Assembly (NCBI GenBank): GCA_052400665.1
Contig: JBQTGK010000006.1
Direction: 5' to 3' (one strand)
From: JBQTGK01 sp052400665
GTDB taxonomy: Bacteria > Bacteroidota > Bacteroidia > Bacteroidales > Marinifilaceae
DNA length: 64,000 nucleotides
Made by a program: the position numbers and the translations under genes. The stretch's first letter is position 1. Each line of letters starts with the position of its first letter. This document shows positions 36,601 to 44,512 of the stretch, one piece after another. Under the pieces are notes generated by a model. It searched no databases, had not been told where the DNA came from, and saw only the letters and a program-made list of their open reading frames with translations.

Positions 36601-36604
36601 GAAA

Positions 36605-37777
36605 TTATGATTCGGGTATAAAATCCGGTCTAGTTAATTCTAATCTATTTTTAACGGGATTGGAATAAATATCTAGAAAAATCTGATTTAACCTTGTTCT
36701 ATCGCCACCTTTGTCTTCAATTGTGGCAAGTTTCTTTTCCATATGTTTTAAGAATAATTCCTTTTCTTCCAGCGAATATTTATCTGAAAAATCATTGCTT
36801 TTATGTACAATGTCGTAAGCAATATAATTATCTGGCCACAGATTATAGTTTTTATGAATTCTATAATCAATAATTTCGGCTAGGGCTTTATATTTATCTT
36901 TGTCTTCGTCAAAATTTTCAATAACATCTAGCATTTCAGATACTGGCTTTCCAATATGGAAGTGAACACGACCTTTATCGTTAATCAATCCGTAAAACAT
37001 GCTACGTAAATCATCTTTTGCAGTTTTAGAGTATCCGCTTTCTGTTTCTTTTAAATAAACCTCTAACGTTTTCATGCCATCGCAGGGTTCATATTCATAA
37101 GAAATAGCAACAGGTACAATTCTCAAATTTCTAAAGTGAGATGCAAATTCTTTGTCGCTACTCATCTGTAGCATTTTTAAAAGGCTTTGTTGTGTTCTGT
37201 CATCACCATCTTTGGTTCTTCCTTCACGCTGAGCAATCCATATAGACGACTTTTTCTCGTTAAGTGCATGGTTGATATAACAGGAAAGTTGTTTCGATTT
37301 TGTAAGCATTTGACGAACAGTAGTGTTTCTGTTTACAACAAAGCTTTTATTTAATTTTACCAAATCGGCAATCCATGGTTGAATTAACAAATTGCTGCCA
37401 ATAGCTATTTCTGTTGTCTCAAATCCATTAAAATGAAGCATTACATTTAGCAATGCAGAATCCAGAATAATATCTCGATGATCAGATATAAATAAATAAC
37501 TTTGTTTAGGGTCGAGATTATCTAGCCCTTCTATTGTAATTCCTTTTGTGGTTTTATCAATAATATGTTGAGCCAAACGAATAATAAAATTACCCTGGAA
37601 CTCTTTAATACTGCTCACTTGGCTTAGTGTTTTCTCAATTATTTCCTTAGTAAAACTAGGGAATAATTTTTGAGCAAAGCGAATAAATTCTTCTTCGTTA
37701 AGCAGACGTTCTATAACTTCAGTTACTTCTGAATCGTTATATGGTCTTATGTCATCAAAATCTGATTCGGTGATCAT
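36605..37777 (-). CDS. Glycerolipid acyltransferase (PlsB/PlsC superfamily)
   Basis: Probably transfers an acyl chain to a glycerophosphate-type acceptor at the membrane. The 390-residue protein has the acyltransferase domain at about 90-290. The catalytic block reads SDHRDIILDS (His100, Asp102, Asp106), so the usual HX4D is spaced as HX5D, or Asp102 is used. The phosphate-binding block appears as REGRTKDGDD instead of the common EGTR. These features suggest a divergent Bacteroidota subgroup. Acceptor and acyl donor are not evident. It stands alone. Confidence 0.8.
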   Translation of the reverse strand: MITESDFDDIRPYNDSEVTEVIERLLNEEEFIRFAQKLFPSFTKEIIEKTLSQVSSIKEFQGNFIIRLAQHIIDKTTKGITIEGLDNLDPKQSYLFISDHRDIILDSALLNVMLHFNGFETTEIAIGSNLLIQPWIADLVKLNKSFVVNRNTTVRQMLTKSKQLSCYINHALNEKKSSIWIAQREGRTKDGDDRTQQSLLKMLQMSSDKEFASHFRNLRIVPVAISYEYEPCDGMKTLEVYLKETESGYSKTAKDDLRSMFYGLINDKGRVHFHIGKPVSEMLDVIENFDEDKDKYKALAEIIDYRIHKNYNLWPDNYIAYDIVHKSNDFSDKYSLEEKELFLKHMEKKLATIEDKGGDRTRLNQIFLDIYSNPVKNRLELTRPDFIPES

Positions 37778-38069
37778 TATTTGGTTGAATTAGTTTTTTT
37801 AGGTGAGGCAAAAATAAGCAAATTATATTGAAAGTCTACTTAAAAGGCTTTACTTTTTGCCTTAGCACTATGTTAATCTGTCTTAAATTCAAAGGCTTAT
37901 CATGCGTTATTCTGCTTGTATATTGGACATTTGTACTACAATTGAAATGAGGAGGGCCTTATTTTCTGACAAATCGACATCCAAAAAGGTATTATTTAAG
38001 CTTGGCAAACATTTTGACGGTACTTTTATAAATTATTTAGACTTAGTAAGAATTAAATATGCTAGATGT

Positions 38070-38750
38070 ATGATAGGAATTTGGATTATATTTATTGCTT
38101 TTACGGCATTAAGTTGGTGGGTGAGTAGTCAGTTAAAGTCGAGATTTAAAAGATATTCACAAATACCAACTGCAAATGGTGAGAGTGGCAGGGAGGTTGC
38201 CGAAAGAATGTTAAGAGAACATGGAATAACTGGGGTTAGAATTGGATCGGTTGGTGGACAGTTGTCAGATCATTACAATCCATCCGAGAAAACTATTAAT
38301 TTGAGTCAGGAAGTGTACCATGGTCGTAATGTGTCTGCTGCTGCAGTTGCCGCGCATGAAACAGGTCATGCCATTCAGCACGCTCAGGAATATACTTGGT
38401 TGCAAATGCGATCGACCCTTGTTCCTGTGGTTAGCTTTAGTTCAAAATGGGTGCAATGGATATTGTTGGCAGGTATCTTAATGGTAAATTCTTTTCCTCA
38501 GCTATTATTGGTAGGTATTGTGATGTTTGCTGCAACAACGCTATTTAGTTTAATAACCTTGCCAGTAGAAATCGATGCAAGTAACAGAGCTTTGCGCTGG
38601 TTAAAAACAACAGGAATTACAACTTATGAATCCCAAAAAAGTGCTGGCGATGCATTGCGTTGGGCAGCTTATACTTATGTAATTGTTGCTTTATCTTCTC
38701 TTGCTACTTTATTGTATTACGTAATGATATATATGGGACGAAGAGATTAG
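38070..38750 (+). CDS. Neutral zinc membrane metallopeptidase (YugP-like)
   Basis: An integral membrane zinc peptidase. I choose the start at 38070, which gives 226 residues, the usual family length, and an N-terminal helix (GIWIIFIAFTALSWWV) like relatives. The reading frame is open back to 37902, but the extra 56 residues have no hydrophobic or domain features. The HETGH zinc motif is at 96-100 (preceded by AAVAA), and two more hydrophobic helices follow (about 130-165 and 200-220). Substrates of this family are unknown. A terminator follows at 38774. Confidence 0.85.
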   Translation: MIGIWIIFIAFTALSWWVSSQLKSRFKRYSQIPTANGESGREVAERMLREHGITGVRIGSVGGQLSDHYNPSEKTINLSQEVYHGRNVSAAAVAAHETGHAIQHAQEYTWLQMRSTLVPVVSFSSKWVQWILLAGILMVNSFPQLLLVGIVMFAATTLFSLITLPVEIDASNRALRWLKTTGITTYESQKSAGDALRWAAYTYVIVALSSLATLLYYVMIYMGRRD

Positions 38751-38773
38751 TACAATACTAAAATTGCTTATAG

Positions 38774-38809
38774 AATAGATTTTGCTTTCGGGGAAAATCT
38801 ATTTTTTTA
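38774..38809 (+). terminator. Terminator of the YugP-like gene
   Basis: AATAGATTTT (38774-38783) pairs with AAAATCTATT (38794-38803), followed by TTTTTT. Confidence 0.88.
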
Positions 38810-38915
38810 TACGCTTTCCTCTCGCCAATATTTTAAATTAATTCTAAAAAGAATGATACTGTTTTGTCTAGTTTTCATAATTCCTGTTTTATAACATGAA
38901 TTTATTTTGATGTAA

Positions 38916-38939
38916 AATACATGTTGTATAGCATGTATT
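38916..38939. promoter_or_regulatory. Inverted repeat, candidate operator of the lysine cluster
   Basis: AATACATG (38916-38923), 8-nt spacer, CATGTATT (38932-38939): perfect arms, 24 bp overall, centred about 290 bp before atoD. A related word, AACATGAA, is at 38893-38900. No T run, so not a terminator. The binding protein is unknown. Confidence 0.4.
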
Positions 38940-39133
38940 ATTTATTGATATAAGTGTAAAAAATACGATATGTGTTAAATATACAACAATAAATGTTTGT
39001 TTTTTAACACTAAAATATGATTTTCTAAAGCTATTTAGAATGATTTTACGGAATAATCCTATTTAAGATTTTCCATTTAGAAACAGTCTTAATACGAAAG
39101 ACTGCAAACGTTTTCATGATTTGATAATTCAAT

Positions 39134-39141
39134 TATCTTTG
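39134..39141 (+). promoter_or_regulatory. -7 box for the lysine cluster
   Basis: TATCTTTG matches TAnnTTTG, 76 bp before the atoD start. A TTTG occurs at 39120-39123, too close for the usual -33 spacing, so the promoter may need an activator. Confidence 0.45.
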
Positions 39142-39217
39142 TTCAAAATATAAGTATAAATATTCTGATATCGTAGTAATCAGAAGGATTAGTGGAAATT
39201 TGTAAAAAAATATTTCA

Positions 39218-39868
39218 ATGAACAAGATAATCTCAATTAGCGAAGCTGTTGCAAAATTAGAAGATGGAATGACCATCATGATTGGAGGCTTTTTATCGGT
39301 AGGAACTGCAAATAATATGATCGATCAGATCGTTTTATCGAATGTTAAGAATTTAACTATTATTTGTAATGATACTGCTTTTGCAGATAAAGGTCTTGGT
39401 AAATTGATTGCTAATAAGCAGGTTCAAAAAGTAATTACCTCTCATATTGGAACTAATCCTGCTACAATCGAGCAAATGAATAGTAGAGAAATTCATGTTG
39501 AATTTAGTCCGCAGGGTACTTTGGCAGAGCGCGTACGTTCGGGTGGTGCTGGTTTGGGTGGTGTTTTAACACCAACAGGTTTGGGTACTATGGTTGCCGA
39601 AGGAAAAGAGATTATTACTGTTGATGGGAAGGAATATTTGTTAGAGAAGCCTTTGCGTGCAGATGTTGCGATTATAGGTGCTAGTATTAGTGATTCTCTG
39701 GGGAATCTTCTTTATAAAGGGACTTCTCAAAATTTTAATCCATTAATGGCAACTGCTGCCGACCTGGTAATTGCTGAAGTAAAAGAAATAGTTGAAGTGG
39801 GGTCTCTAAGACCAGAGGAAATTAAAACTCCTTCAATTTTTGTGGATTTTATAGTAAACAACAACTAA
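39218..39868 (+). CDS. atoD: Acyl-CoA:acetoacetate CoA-transferase, subunit A
   Basis: With AtoA (48536) it moves CoA from butyryl-CoA to acetoacetate, releasing butyrate and forming acetoacetyl-CoA. The 216-residue protein is a family I CoA-transferase subunit: EDGMTIMIGGFLSVGTANNMID at the N-terminus, VRSGGAGLGGVLTPTGLGT in the middle. It starts the lysine fermentation cluster. Its partner subunit gene lies nine genes downstream rather than next to it. Butyryl/acetoacetate specificity is inferred from the cluster. Confidence 0.92.
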   Translation: MNKIISISEAVAKLEDGMTIMIGGFLSVGTANNMIDQIVLSNVKNLTIICNDTAFADKGLGKLIANKQVQKVITSHIGTNPATIEQMNSREIHVEFSPQGTLAERVRSGGAGLGGVLTPTGLGTMVAEGKEIITVDGKEYLLEKPLRADVAIIGASISDSLGNLLYKGTSQNFNPLMATAADLVIAEVKEIVEVGSLRPEEIKTPSIFVDFIVNNN

Positions 39869-39881
39869 CATATATAAACAA

Positions 39882-40265
39882 ATGGAAAAGGCAATGATTA
39901 GAATGCGTATGAGTTCTCATGATGCTCATTATGGTGGAAATCTTGTAGATGGAGCTAAAATGCTTCAGTTATTTGGCGATGTGGCAACAGAATTATTAAT
40001 CCGTCGTGATGGTGATGAGGGATTATTTGCAGGTTATGAGAATGTTGAATTTTTAGCTCCTGTTTATGCAGGCGATTATATCGAAGCTGTTGGAGAGATA
40101 ATTAAAGAAGGAAATTCAAGTCGTAAAATGACTTTCGAAGCCAGAAAAGTAATTGTTCCCAGAACCGATATTTCTGAATCGGCAGCTGATGTTCTTGATG
40201 AGGCTGTTGTAGTTTGCCGGGCTACCGGAACTTGTGTTACACCTAAAGCTAATCAAAGAAAGTAA
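39882..40265 (+). CDS. kal: 3-aminobutyryl-CoA ammonia-lyase
   Basis: Removes ammonia from L-3-aminobutyryl-CoA to give crotonyl-CoA. The 127-residue protein has a single hotdog-fold domain with MRMSSHDAHYGGNLVDGAKML and FLAPVYAGDYIEAVGEI, matching characterised Kal proteins in size and position in lysine fermentation clusters. It lies 13 bp after atoD and before kce, whose product is its substrate. Confidence 0.92.
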   Translation: MEKAMIRMRMSSHDAHYGGNLVDGAKMLQLFGDVATELLIRRDGDEGLFAGYENVEFLAPVYAGDYIEAVGEIIKEGNSSRKMTFEARKVIVPRTDISESAADVLDEAVVVCRATGTCVTPKANQRK

Positions 40266-40274
40266 ATGAGAAGT

Positions 40275-40301
40275 GAGATCTTATTCAAAAAATAAGTTCT
40301 C
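40275..40301 (+). repeat. Hairpin spacer kal-kce
   Basis: GAGATCTTATT (40275-40285) and AATAAGTTCTC (40291-40301) pair at 10 of 11 positions around CAAAA. It uses the same TGAGA/TCTCA words as the spacers at 41173 and 50495. Lack of a strong T run argues for an RNA element rather than a full terminator, although A-rich DNA follows. Confidence 0.55.
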
Positions 40302-40321
40302 AGATCAAAAAAAAGAATGCC

Positions 40322-41146
40322 ATGGAAAAATTGATCATCACAGCTGCTATTTGTGGCGCCGAAGTTACCAAAGAGCACAATCCGAATGTTCCTTATACAA
40401 TTGAGGAATGTGTGCGCGAAGCAGGTTTGGCTTACCAAGCAGGAGCCAGCATTATTCACCTTCATGTTCGTGAAGACGATGGAACTCCAACTCAGGATAA
40501 GAATCGTTTTAAAGCTGTAATGGATGCGATTCATGCAAAATATCCGGAGGTAATTATTCAACCATCAACCGGAGGAGCTGTTGGTATGACCAACGATGAA
40601 AGATTACAGCCAACAGAGTTGAATCCGGAAATGGCAACCCTCGATTGTGGTACATTAAACTTTGGGGGAGACGAAATTTTCGAAAACACCGAAAATACAA
40701 TTAAGTATTTTGGTGAGAAAATGATCGAAAGAAATATTAAACCAGAATTAGAGGTGTTTGATAAGTCGATGATTGATATGGCACTTCGCCTGCACAAGAA
40801 AGGATACATTAAATCGCCTATGCACTTCGATTTTGTTATGGGTGTGAACGGTGGAATTTCAGGTACTCTTCGTGATTTTATTTTCCTAAGAGGAAGTATT
40901 CCTGCCGATGCTACCTATACGGTTGCCGGTGTTGGTCGTTTCGAATTTCCTTTAGCTGCTGCTGCTATTATCGATGGTGGTCATGTACGTGTAGGATTCG
41001 AAGACAATACGATGATTGCAAAAGGTGTTGTAGCAGAATCGAACGGACAGTTGGTTGAGAAAGTTGTTCGTTTGGCTAAAGAATTAGGTCGCGAAATTGC
41101 TACTCCAGCTGAAGCAAGAGAAATTTTAGGATTAAAACAAAAATAA
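40322..41146 (+). CDS. kce: 3-keto-5-aminohexanoate cleavage enzyme
   Basis: Condenses 3-keto-5-aminohexanoate with acetyl-CoA, giving acetoacetate and 3-aminobutyryl-CoA. The 274-residue protein is a BKACE-family TIM barrel. Zinc ligands His46 and His48 (IIHLHVRED) match the characterised enzyme by position, and Glu227 (VGFEDN) fits the third ligand. Other family signatures are QPSTGGA and the GVNGGISG loop. It sits between kal and kdd, as expected for the pathway. Confidence 0.95.
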   Translation: MEKLIITAAICGAEVTKEHNPNVPYTIEECVREAGLAYQAGASIIHLHVREDDGTPTQDKNRFKAVMDAIHAKYPEVIIQPSTGGAVGMTNDERLQPTELNPEMATLDCGTLNFGGDEIFENTENTIKYFGEKMIERNIKPELEVFDKSMIDMALRLHKKGYIKSPMHFDFVMGVNGGISGTLRDFIFLRGSIPADATYTVAGVGRFEFPLAAAAIIDGGHVRVGFEDNTMIAKGVVAESNGQLVEKVVRLAKELGREIATPAEAREILGLKQK

Positions 41147-41172
41147 GATTGGATTGTAGAGAGACTTGATTT

Positions 41173-41191
41173 TCTCACATCTAATATCTCA
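41173..41191 (+). repeat. Repeated 19-mer in the kce-kdd spacer
   Basis: The sequence TCTCACATCTAATATCTCA occurs here and again exactly at 50531-50549 in the thiolase-bcd spacer. Here the matching left arm of the hairpin is weak, only GAGAGACTTGA remaining. Confidence 0.6.
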
Positions 41192-41206
41192 TATCTATAA
41201 AAGGAA

Positions 41207-42241
41207 ATGAACAAAGGAAATAAATACGGAACACATAGAGTCCTTGAACCAAAAGGTACTCTTCCACAACCAGCTCAGAAGTTGGATAATACCATGTCGG
41301 TATACGACAACGAGTTGTTGATTGATGTTCAGACTTTGAATATCGATTCGGCGAGTTTTACACAAATAAAAGGTGCTTGTAATGCCGATACTGCTAAAAT
41401 GGAAGAAATGATTCTTTCAATTGTTGGCGAAAGAGGTAAAATGCAGAATCCGGTAACGGGTTCGGGTGGAATGTTAATTGGCACCATTAAGCAAGTTGGA
41501 CCTAATTTTCCAAATCAGGATTTAAAGGTAGGCGATAAGATTGCAACATTGGTTTCTCTTTCCTTAACTCCTTTAAAGATCAAAAAAATTAAAAACATTA
41601 ATCTTTCTAACGATCAGGTTGATGTTGATGCACAAGCAATTTTATTCGAAAGTGGTTTGTATGCTGTTCTTCCGACAGATATTCCTGAGAAACTAGCTTT
41701 AGCAGCTTTAGATGTTGCGGGAGCTCCTGCTCAGGTTGATCGCCTGGTGAAAGAGGGCGACACGGTTTGTATTATCGGAGGTGGTGGTAAATCGGGTGTT
41801 TTGTGTTGCTATCAGGCAATGCAAAATGTAGGTCCAAAAGGTAAAGTTATTGTTGTGGAATATTCTAAAGAAAATGCACAACGCATTAAAGACCTTGGAT
41901 TGGCTACTCATGTTGTTGTTGGCGATGCAACCGATGTAATGGATGTTTATAATAGAGTAACCGAAATTACTGGCGAACAGGCTTGTGATGTTGTAATTAA
42001 CAATGTAAATGTTGCTTCTACTGAAATGTCATCTATTCTGATTACTAAAGACAGAGGATGCGTTTACTTTTTCTCTATGGCTACATCTTTTAGCAAAGCC
42101 GCTCTTGGAGCTGAAGGCGTTGGTAAAGATGTTGACATGATTGTTGGTAATGGCTATGCAATTGGGCATGCCGACCTAACATTAAATATCATTAGAAATT
42201 CAAAAGGAATTAGAGAATTGTTCGAAAAACTATACGTATAA
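41207..42241 (+). CDS. kdd: L-erythro-3,5-diaminohexanoate dehydrogenase
   Basis: Oxidatively deaminates 3,5-diaminohexanoate to 3-keto-5-aminohexanoate with NAD(P)+. The 344-residue protein has a Rossmann motif at about 189-198 (IIGGGGKSGVL) and an N-terminal region without dehydrogenase-family resemblance, as in characterised Kdd. Its stop overlaps the kamA start by one base, implying translational coupling. Position between kce and kamA is as in other lysine fermenters. Confidence 0.93.
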   Translation: MNKGNKYGTHRVLEPKGTLPQPAQKLDNTMSVYDNELLIDVQTLNIDSASFTQIKGACNADTAKMEEMILSIVGERGKMQNPVTGSGGMLIGTIKQVGPNFPNQDLKVGDKIATLVSLSLTPLKIKKIKNINLSNDQVDVDAQAILFESGLYAVLPTDIPEKLALAALDVAGAPAQVDRLVKEGDTVCIIGGGGKSGVLCCYQAMQNVGPKGKVIVVEYSKENAQRIKDLGLATHVVVGDATDVMDVYNRVTEITGEQACDVVINNVNVASTEMSSILITKDRGCVYFFSMATSFSKAALGAEGVGKDVDMIVGNGYAIGHADLTLNIIRNSKGIRELFEKLYV

Positions 42242-43503
42242 TGACTAATAATAACAGACGCAGCGAATTATTTCCAGAGATAACTGATATACAGTGGAAC
42301 GATTGGAAATGGCAGGTAAGAAACCGTATTGAGACCTTAGATCAGTTAAAGAAATATATTCGTTTAACGGACCAAGAGGAAGAAGGAGTTAAGAAATCAC
42401 TGGCAACTTTACGCATGGCAATTACGCCATACTATTTAACATTGATTGATCCTGATAATCAAAATTGTCCAATTCGTAAGCAGGCCATTCCAACTGCAGC
42501 AGAAGTGCATCATGCCGATGCCGATCTTTTAGATCCGCTTCATGAAGATGAAGATTCTCCTGTTCCGGGATTAACACACCGTTATCCGGATCGTGTTTTG
42601 TTTCTGATTACAGATATGTGTGCGATGTATTGTCGTCACTGTACCCGTCGACGTTTTGCAGGTCAGTCCGATGCGTCAACTCCACAAGATAATATCGAAA
42701 AAGCAATAGAATATATTGCCAATACTCCTCAGGTAAGAGATGTTGTTCTTTCTGGTGGTGATGCTTTATTAATTAGCGATGATAAATTAGAATATATTAT
42801 TAGCCGATTAAGAGCAATTCCGCATGTCGAAATTATTAGAATTGGAAGTCGTACTCCAGTAGTATTGCCTCAGCGTATCACCGATAATTTGGTGAATATG
42901 CTTAAAAAATATCATCCAATATGGTTAAATACACACTTTAATCATTCCAATGAAATTACTGAGGAATCGAAAAATGCTTTGGCTAGAATGGCCGATGCTG
43001 GTATTCCTTTAGGGAATCAATCGGTTCTTCTTCGTGGAGTGAACGATTGTGTTCATATTATGAAAAAATTAGTGCATAATTTGGTGATGAACCGTGTTCG
43101 TCCTTATTATATCTATCAGTGTGACCTTTCAATGGGATTAGAGCATTTTAGAACGCCGGTTTCTAAAGGAATAGAGATTATCGAAAACCTTCGTGGGCAT
43201 ACCTCAGGTTTGGCAGTACCAACTTTTGTTGTTGATGCTCCTGGTGGTGGCGGAAAAACTCCGGTTATGCCTCAATATGTTGTGTCTCAGAGTCCGGGAA
43301 AAGTAATCCTCCGAAACTTCGAAGGGGTTATTACCACTTATACCGAGCCAGAACATTACGATAATAAATGCACTTGTCCCGATTGTACAAATGACAAGAA
43401 GCGTGAAGGTGTTGCTTCTCTATTGCATGGCGATCAGTTATCTATCGAACCAGATCACCTGGCACGTAAAGAAAGAAATAAAAAAGTAGATGCCATTTCT
43501 TAA
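42241..43503 (+). CDS. kamA: L-lysine 2,3-aminomutase
   Basis: Converts L-lysine to L-beta-lysine, the first pathway step. The 420-residue radical SAM enzyme has its [4Fe-4S] cysteines at 127, 131 and 134 (CAMYCRHC). The PLP-binding Lys339 lies in PGGGGKTPV, matching Lys337 of the clostridial enzyme within two positions. A C-terminal zinc-site motif CTCPDC is present. The length is close to the 416-residue clostridial protein, so this is a catabolic KamA rather than the short EpmB type. It overlaps kamB by 14 bp. Confidence 0.96.
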   Translation: MTNNNRRSELFPEITDIQWNDWKWQVRNRIETLDQLKKYIRLTDQEEEGVKKSLATLRMAITPYYLTLIDPDNQNCPIRKQAIPTAAEVHHADADLLDPLHEDEDSPVPGLTHRYPDRVLFLITDMCAMYCRHCTRRRFAGQSDASTPQDNIEKAIEYIANTPQVRDVVLSGGDALLISDDKLEYIISRLRAIPHVEIIRIGSRTPVVLPQRITDNLVNMLKKYHPIWLNTHFNHSNEITEESKNALARMADAGIPLGNQSVLLRGVNDCVHIMKKLVHNLVMNRVRPYYIYQCDLSMGLEHFRTPVSKGIEIIENLRGHTSGLAVPTFVVDAPGGGGKTPVMPQYVVSQSPGKVILRNFEGVITTYTEPEHYDNKCTCPDCTNDKKREGVASLLHGDQLSIEPDHLARKERNKKVDAIS

Positions 43504-44512
43504 TGACATAGAAAAATATAAAAGTCTTTCTATTGTAGGACTTGAGAAAAATACCGGGAAAACTGAGTGTTTAAACTATGTGCTGTCCCGATTAAGGGGC
43601 AGCCATAAACAAATTGCTTTAACTTCCATAGGTATCGACGGAGAAAATCGCGATCAGGTTTCGCAAACGCATAAGCCGGAAATTGAGCTTAGCAAAGGAA
43701 TGATGTTCGTGACTTCGGAAATTCATTATGCAAAACGTAAATTATTTTCCGAGTTAATCGATGTTTCTTCTCAGTTTACAAGTTTAGGACGATTGGTAAC
43801 AGCAAAAGCAATTTGTTCGGGTAAAATAATGTTATCAGGACCTGCTAATAATAGCGAACTAATTCGGTTAATTGATGATTTAAAGCAAAAAGGTGTTGAT
43901 CTGACTATTGTAGATGGGGCATTGTCTCGCAAGAGTTTAGGTTCTCCAACAGTTACTGAAGCCATGATTTTGGCCACAGGAGCAGCTTTGTCGGCAAATA
44001 TTCCTCAGTTGGTGTTTAAAACGCAATTTGCGTATGATTTAATTCAGTTAGCAGAAATCGAAACTGAATTAAAAAACAAACTCAAAGGAATCACAAAGGG
44101 CATTTGGGCTATTGATGAATCAGGAAAAATAAAAGATACGGGGATTGTTTCTGTATTGATGATCAAAAATAAAAAAGATCAGCTTTTTAAGTTCGGAACT
44201 GTGTTTTTTATTCATGGTGCAATTACCGATCAGTTTTTAGATTTTCTGAAAAATCAAAAGCAGGTTAAAAATATAAAATTAATAGTAAGAGACTTTACAA
44301 GAGTCTTTGCAAATTCTGAAACTTACTATGCCTTTATAAAAAGAGGCGGAAAAATTCAGGTGTTAGATAAGACCAATTTGTTGGCGGTTACCATTAATCC
44401 GGTTTCGCCTGATGGTTACAAATTAAATTCAGAGGAATTGAAACTGGCTTTGGAAGCAAAATTACAAGTGCCGGTTTACGACGTTAAAAAAATTGAGAAT
44501 GAAGTTTCGTAA
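43490..44512 (+). CDS. kamB: KamB-like P-loop protein of lysine fermentation clusters
   Basis: Function unproven. The 340-residue protein has a P-loop-like GLEKNTGKT (residues 17-25), in which the glycine lies one residue further from GKT than in the classical Walker A. A possible Walker-B-like strand TIVDGALSRKS follows near 137-147. It overlaps both kamA (14 bp) and kamC (20 bp), so its production is tied to them. Genes of this kind, called kamB, occur in lysine clusters of Clostridium and Fusobacterium. I infer a role in cofactor loading or repair of the B12-dependent aminomutase. Confidence 0.75.
   Translation: MPFLNDIEKYKSLSIVGLEKNTGKTECLNYVLSRLRGSHKQIALTSIGIDGENRDQVSQTHKPEIELSKGMMFVTSEIHYAKRKLFSELIDVSSQFTSLGRLVTAKAICSGKIMLSGPANNSELIRLIDDLKQKGVDLTIVDGALSRKSLGSPTVTEAMILATGAALSANIPQLVFKTQFAYDLIQLAEIETELKNKLKGITKGIWAIDESGKIKDTGIVSVLMIKNKKDQLFKFGTVFFIHGAITDQFLDFLKNQKQVKNIKLIVRDFTRVFANSETYYAFIKRGGKIQVLDKTNLLAVTINPVSPDGYKLNSEELKLALEAKLQVPVYDVKKIENEVS

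Larger units (their letters stand above)
38751..39217. other. 467-bp region upstream of the lysine cluster
   Basis: No gene seen. It contains the YugP terminator (38774-38809), an inverted repeat (38916-38939), an AT-rich stretch and a -7-like box (39134-39141). This is the control region for the 14-gene fermentation cluster. Confidence 0.5.

Noticed and set aside
37902..38069. N-terminal extension of the YugP-like peptidase
   Set aside because: 56 extra residues without hydrophobic or domain features; the start at 38070 gives family length and a proper first membrane helix.
40253..40561. 102-codon minus-strand frame
   Set aside because: Overlaps the kal-kce spacer hairpin and the kce start on the opposite strand; no family resemblance.
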